Shown here: positions 6,972 through 8,798 of the stretch, piece after piece
Position numbering within the stretch: position 1 is the stretch's first letter
Layout of the letters: each line of letters opens with the position of its first letter
Assembly: GCA_900767375.1 (NCBI GenBank)
Contig: CAAFYX010000050.1
Location: 1 to 8,798, forward strand
Reading direction: 5' to 3'
Source of the DNA: Rikenellaceae bacterium
GTDB taxonomy: Bacteria > Bacteroidota > Bacteroidia > Bacteroidales > UBA932
DNA length: 8,798 bases
Made by a program: the position numbers and the translations under genes
The notes under the pieces: model-generated
Told to the model about the DNA's origin: nothing
The model's input: the letters and a program-made list of their open reading frames with translations, nothing else
Database searches by the model: none

Positions 6972-8276
6972 ATGAAACGGACAACGATTGCTCTTTTCCT
7001 GTGCACCTTCTGCCTGAGCCTCAACGCCCAGGACGTGCTCACGCTCTTCACCGAAAACCCTGACAGATCCGCCAACAACATGCACTCGTATGAGTTCTGC
7101 GAGATCTACGACTCACCTGCCCCGAAGGGCTTCAAACCATTCTACATCACCCACTACGGCCGTCACGGCTCCCGCTACGAGCAGAACACGACCTTCGCCA
7201 AGGCCGCCCAGGACGCTTTCTACCAGCTCGACTCGCTCGGCCTCCTCACGGAAAGCGGCAAGGACATTTACAACCAGGTCAATACCGTCGTCGACGCCCA
7301 CGTGGGAATGGAAGGCTCCCTCACTCCACGCGGAGCACAGGAGCACCGCATGATCGCAGCCAGAATGGCCGACCGCTACCCTGAGATCTTCACGGACAAG
7401 AACCGCCAGGAAGTGAACAGTTTCTCCAGCACCAACTTCCGCTGCATCGTCAGCATGTGCAACTTCACCAACAGCCTCAAGGAGAAGTTCCCAAAGCAGC
7501 AGTTCACCTTCACCAGCGCTGAAAAATACATGAGCTACATCAACCCTAGCCTCTTCGTCAGAAAACCGGGAGAAGCTCCGATGCAGCGGCCTCAGATGCC
7601 TGCAGGCTTCCGTTTCCCTGGAATGCCGGGCAATGGAAACAGCGGCTACTCCCCTGCCAAGGGCGAGCCGGGATACGACTTCACCCGTTTCCTTACCCCT
7701 CTCTTCACCGACTATGACGCAGCCCTCGCGGTTCTCGGCAATCCGGAACCGTTCGTCCGCGCCATCTTCACCGCCGGAGGGAACGCCCAGGTGATCGACT
7801 TCCTCGGCATCGACATCCTGAAGAAATACTTCACCCCTGAGGAACTGGTTTATCTCTGGGCCCAGGGCAACGACTCCATCTACCGCATGTGGGGAGGCTC
7901 AGTGGAAAACGGAGAGACCATCCGCTATGCCATCATCCCTCTGCTCAAGGACTTCATCGAGAAGGCCGATGCAGCCATCCTTCCTCTGTTCGCCCTTATG
8001 GGGGTGGACGACCTCCAGGGCCGTGTCTTCCCTTACAAAACCGCCCACGAGAACGGCTGGTACGCATTCTTCCAGGTACCTATGGCCACAAACTGCCAGA
8101 TGGTGTTCTACAGGAACAAGAAGGGAGAAGTGCTGACAAAGGTCCTCTACAACGAGAAGGAAGTCCTCCTCCCCGGCATCGAGCCCGTCAGCGGCCCTTA
8201 CTACAAATGGGCTGATCTCAAGGCCCACTTCTATTCCCTGATAGACAAGGCATCAGAGCCCTGGAAAGAAAACTGA
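6972..8276 (+). CDS. Secreted histidine-type phosphatase, second catalytic motif apparently missing
   Basis: This is a 434-residue protein of the histidine acid phosphatase branch (PF00328-like). The signal peptide MKRTTIALFLCTFCLSLNA|Q points to the periplasm. The catalytic motif is clear: HYGRHGSRYE with Arg64, His65 (phospho-acceptor), Gly66 and Arg68. A second phosphate-binding Arg is likely Arg157 in SSTNFRCIVSM. The C-terminal part (QMVFYRNKKGEVLTKVLYNE, then YYKWADL) matches Bacteroidota homologues as I recall them. These usually carry an LRFGHD/LRFGHE segment just before the PL-ALMG helix. Here DAAI (333-336) runs straight into LPLFALMG (337-344), so that segment seems deleted in frame. 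HEN at 359-361 is the only nearby HE pair. An M/P/G-rich insert spans about 204-236. Substrate is unknown: phosphomonoesters or inositol phosphates are possible, and activity is uncertain. Confidence 0.85.
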   Translation: MKRTTIALFLCTFCLSLNAQDVLTLFTENPDRSANNMHSYEFCEIYDSPAPKGFKPFYITHYGRHGSRYEQNTTFAKAAQDAFYQLDSLGLLTESGKDIYNQVNTVVDAHVGMEGSLTPRGAQEHRMIAARMADRYPEIFTDKNRQEVNSFSSTNFRCIVSMCNFTNSLKEKFPKQQFTFTSAEKYMSYINPSLFVRKPGEAPMQRPQMPAGFRFPGMPGNGNSGYSPAKGEPGYDFTRFLTPLFTDYDAALAVLGNPEPFVRAIFTAGGNAQVIDFLGIDILKKYFTPEELVYLWAQGNDSIYRMWGGSVENGETIRYAIIPLLKDFIEKADAAILPLFALMGVDDLQGRVFPYKTAHENGWYAFFQVPMATNCQMVFYRNKKGEVLTKVLYNEKEVLLPGIEPVSGPYYKWADLKAHFYSLIDKASEPWKEN

Positions 8277-8359
8277 TTCTGACGCACGGATAAACTGCAA
8301 CTGTCACGAAACGCAGAAATGCCTCCCGTGGCACCAGCTGTGACTCTGCCCCTTCGCAA

Positions 8360-8388
8360 TTATCCCTCACCGTTTGGGTGAGGGATAA
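8360..8388 (+). terminator. Strong hairpin after the phosphatase gene
   Basis: TTATCCCTCACC (8360-8371) pairs perfectly over 12 bp with GGTGAGGGATAA (8377-8388) around a GTTTG loop. It lies 83 bases after the stop codon at 8276 and is the likely transcription end for the CpXC-phosphatase unit. There is no U-tract on either strand, so it is not a textbook intrinsic terminator; it could also act as an mRNA 3'-end stabiliser. Confidence 0.55.
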
Positions 8389-8427
8389 ATCAACTTCCCG
8401 CAAATGGGTCAGGTATGCGGCTCCTTT

Positions 8428-8463
8428 GGGCCAGATCTACCCTGCCACCGTGGTACCTGGCCC
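8428..8463. repeat. 36-bp inverted-repeat module, copy 1
   Basis: GGGCCAG (8428-8434) and CTGGCCC (8457-8463) form a 7-bp stem, with inner pairing possible between TACC (8438-8441) and GGTA (8452-8455). The outer nine bases on each side (GGGCCAGAT and ACCTGGCCC) are identical to those of the module at 8513-8548, and both modules are exactly 36 bp. Confidence 0.6.
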
Positions 8464-8512
8464 GCCTTGAAATTCCAAAACATTAGTATCAAATGCGTTA
8501 CGAAAAGACAGC

Positions 8513-8548
8513 GGGCCAGATACCCCACCACCGGAGGGGACCTGGCCC
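8513..8548. repeat. 36-bp inverted-repeat module, copy 2
   Basis: The ends are the same as in copy 1 (GGGCCAGAT and ACCTGGCCC). The inner stem uses different bases, CCCC (8523-8526) with GGGG (8536-8539), so the interior has changed while pairing is kept. The copies start 85 bp apart. Their right flanks also look weakly alike (TTGAAATTCCAAAAC versus ATCAAGTTCCATAAC), so the repeated unit may be longer than 36 bp. Confidence 0.6.
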
Positions 8549-8608
8549 ATCACTGGCCGGCATCAAGTTCCATAACTGGAAATAACCCGCATGGGCGGAT
8601 GAGGCACC

Positions 8609-8728
8609 CGTCATTGCGGGCTTGACCTTTCCCGTCATTGCGGGCCTGACCTTCCACGTCATTGCGGGCCTGACCTTCCACGTCATTGCGGGCCTGACCT
8701 TCCACGTCATTGCGGGCCTGACCCGCAA
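8609..8728. repeat. Tandem array of five 24-bp units
   Basis: Units start at 8609, 8633, 8657, 8681 and 8705. The shared core is CGTCATTGCGGGCCTGAC, with a single C-to-T change in the first unit, followed by CTTCCA (CTTTCC in the first unit). The fifth unit keeps the core but continues as CCGCAATCTC into the palindromic element. There are no spacers between units, so this is not CRISPR. The minus-strand translation gives a repeating VRPAMTWK peptide that I regard as spurious. Confidence 0.85.
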
Positions 8729-8767
8729 TCTCATTGAAGAGATGCCGGATCGCTGTCCGGCATGACG
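8705..8767. repeat. 63-bp REP/MITE-like palindromic element
   Basis: The element begins CGTCAT and ends ATGACG, which pair with each other. Inside are three consecutive hairpins: ATTGCGGG/CCCGCAAT (8709-8716 with 8722-8729), ATCTC/GAGAT (8728-8732 with 8739-8743) and ATGCCGGA/TCCGGCAT (8742-8749 with 8756-8763). Adjacent stems share two bases, so slight trimming is needed for all to form at once. Similar TTGCGGG...CCGGCATGACG sequences are, from memory, common dispersed intergenic repeats in several bacterial groups. Confidence 0.65.
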
Positions 8768-8789
8768 TAAAGGGCTGTCCGGCATGACG
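8753..8789. repeat. Direct duplication of the element's right arm
   Basis: The 15-mer CTGTCCGGCATGACG occurs at 8753-8767 and again at 8775-8789, a 22-bp period with TAAAGGG between the copies. The first copy is the right end of the 63-bp element; the second is an extra, isolated arm. The array may continue beyond the window. Confidence 0.75.
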
Positions 8790-8798
8790 AACAAACGG

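Larger units (their letters stand above)
8277..8608. other. Intergenic region without a convincing gene, left part
   Basis: After the phosphatase stop no reading frame here has a recognisable domain, a good start or a promoter. The stretch holds the 8360-8388 hairpin and two related 36-bp inverted-repeat modules. The rest (8277-8359, 8389-8427, 8464-8512, 8549-8608) shows nothing beyond short chance hairpins. Confidence 0.6.

Noticed and set aside
8404..8625. 73-codon plus-strand frame in the 3' intergenic region
   Set aside because: It runs through both 36-bp hairpin modules and into the repeat array, with no promoter or recognisable domain.
8609..8728. CRISPR array
   Set aside because: Units abut with no unique spacers, the unit is only 24 bp, and no cas gene is present.
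8705..8767. tRNA gene suggested by the cloverleaf shape
   Set aside because: Stem lengths are wrong, there is no T-loop GTTCRA sequence or standard anticodon arm, and the sequence is a repeat relative.
8498..8794. Minus-strand frame encoding a repetitive VRPAMTWK peptide
   Set aside because: It is only the translation of the 24-bp repeat (a multiple of three stays open). There is no promoter, no domain and no fit with neighbouring genes.
8277..8798. Insertion-sequence remnant or integration site
   Set aside because: No transposase fragment, target-site duplication or tRNA end was found; the palindromes are better described as REP/MITE-like repeats.

Overview
The window looks like a chromosomal segment of a GC-rich Bacteroidota, most likely order Bacteroidales. 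Three things support this: perfect TAnnTTTG -7 boxes (the Bacteroides-type promoter element) ahead of several genes, with no clear Shine-Dalgarno sequences; signal peptides ending in A-Q; and families typical of that phylum (a DUF5106-type thioredoxin lipoprotein and a PhoU-tailed Na/Pi cotransporter). Genus cannot be decided from the sequence.

Layout. Positions 1-394 (minus) hold the 5' part of a galactose mutarotase gene that runs off the left edge. Positions 456-3153 (minus) hold a two-gene operon: a Na/Pi cotransporter with a PhoU-like tail, then an overlapping gene for a periplasmic thioredoxin-fold lipoprotein. A 59-bp divergent promoter region separates this operon from a plus-strand run. 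That run begins with a 1017-residue exported protein combining an HExxH metallopeptidase-like domain, a TolB-like propeller region and a predicted outer-membrane barrel. It is followed, behind its own promoter, by a two-gene unit: a CpXC zinc-ribbon protein and a secreted histidine-type phosphatase.

Positions 8277-8798 carry no convincing gene. They hold a 12-bp hairpin that is probably a terminator, two related 36-bp inverted-repeat modules, and an array of REP/MITE-like palindrome arms ending in a nearly complete 63-bp element that could fold as a four-way junction.

Functionally there is a loose phosphate theme (Pi import, extracytoplasmic phosphate release) and an envelope theme (a lipoprotein, a barrel protein, a periplasmic enzyme), but no evidence of a single dedicated pathway. 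No mobile element, CRISPR array, phage or defence module was seen. The most unusual coding observation is that the histidine phosphatase keeps its RHG catalytic motif but appears to lack the short segment that normally carries the second catalytic motif (HD/HE).
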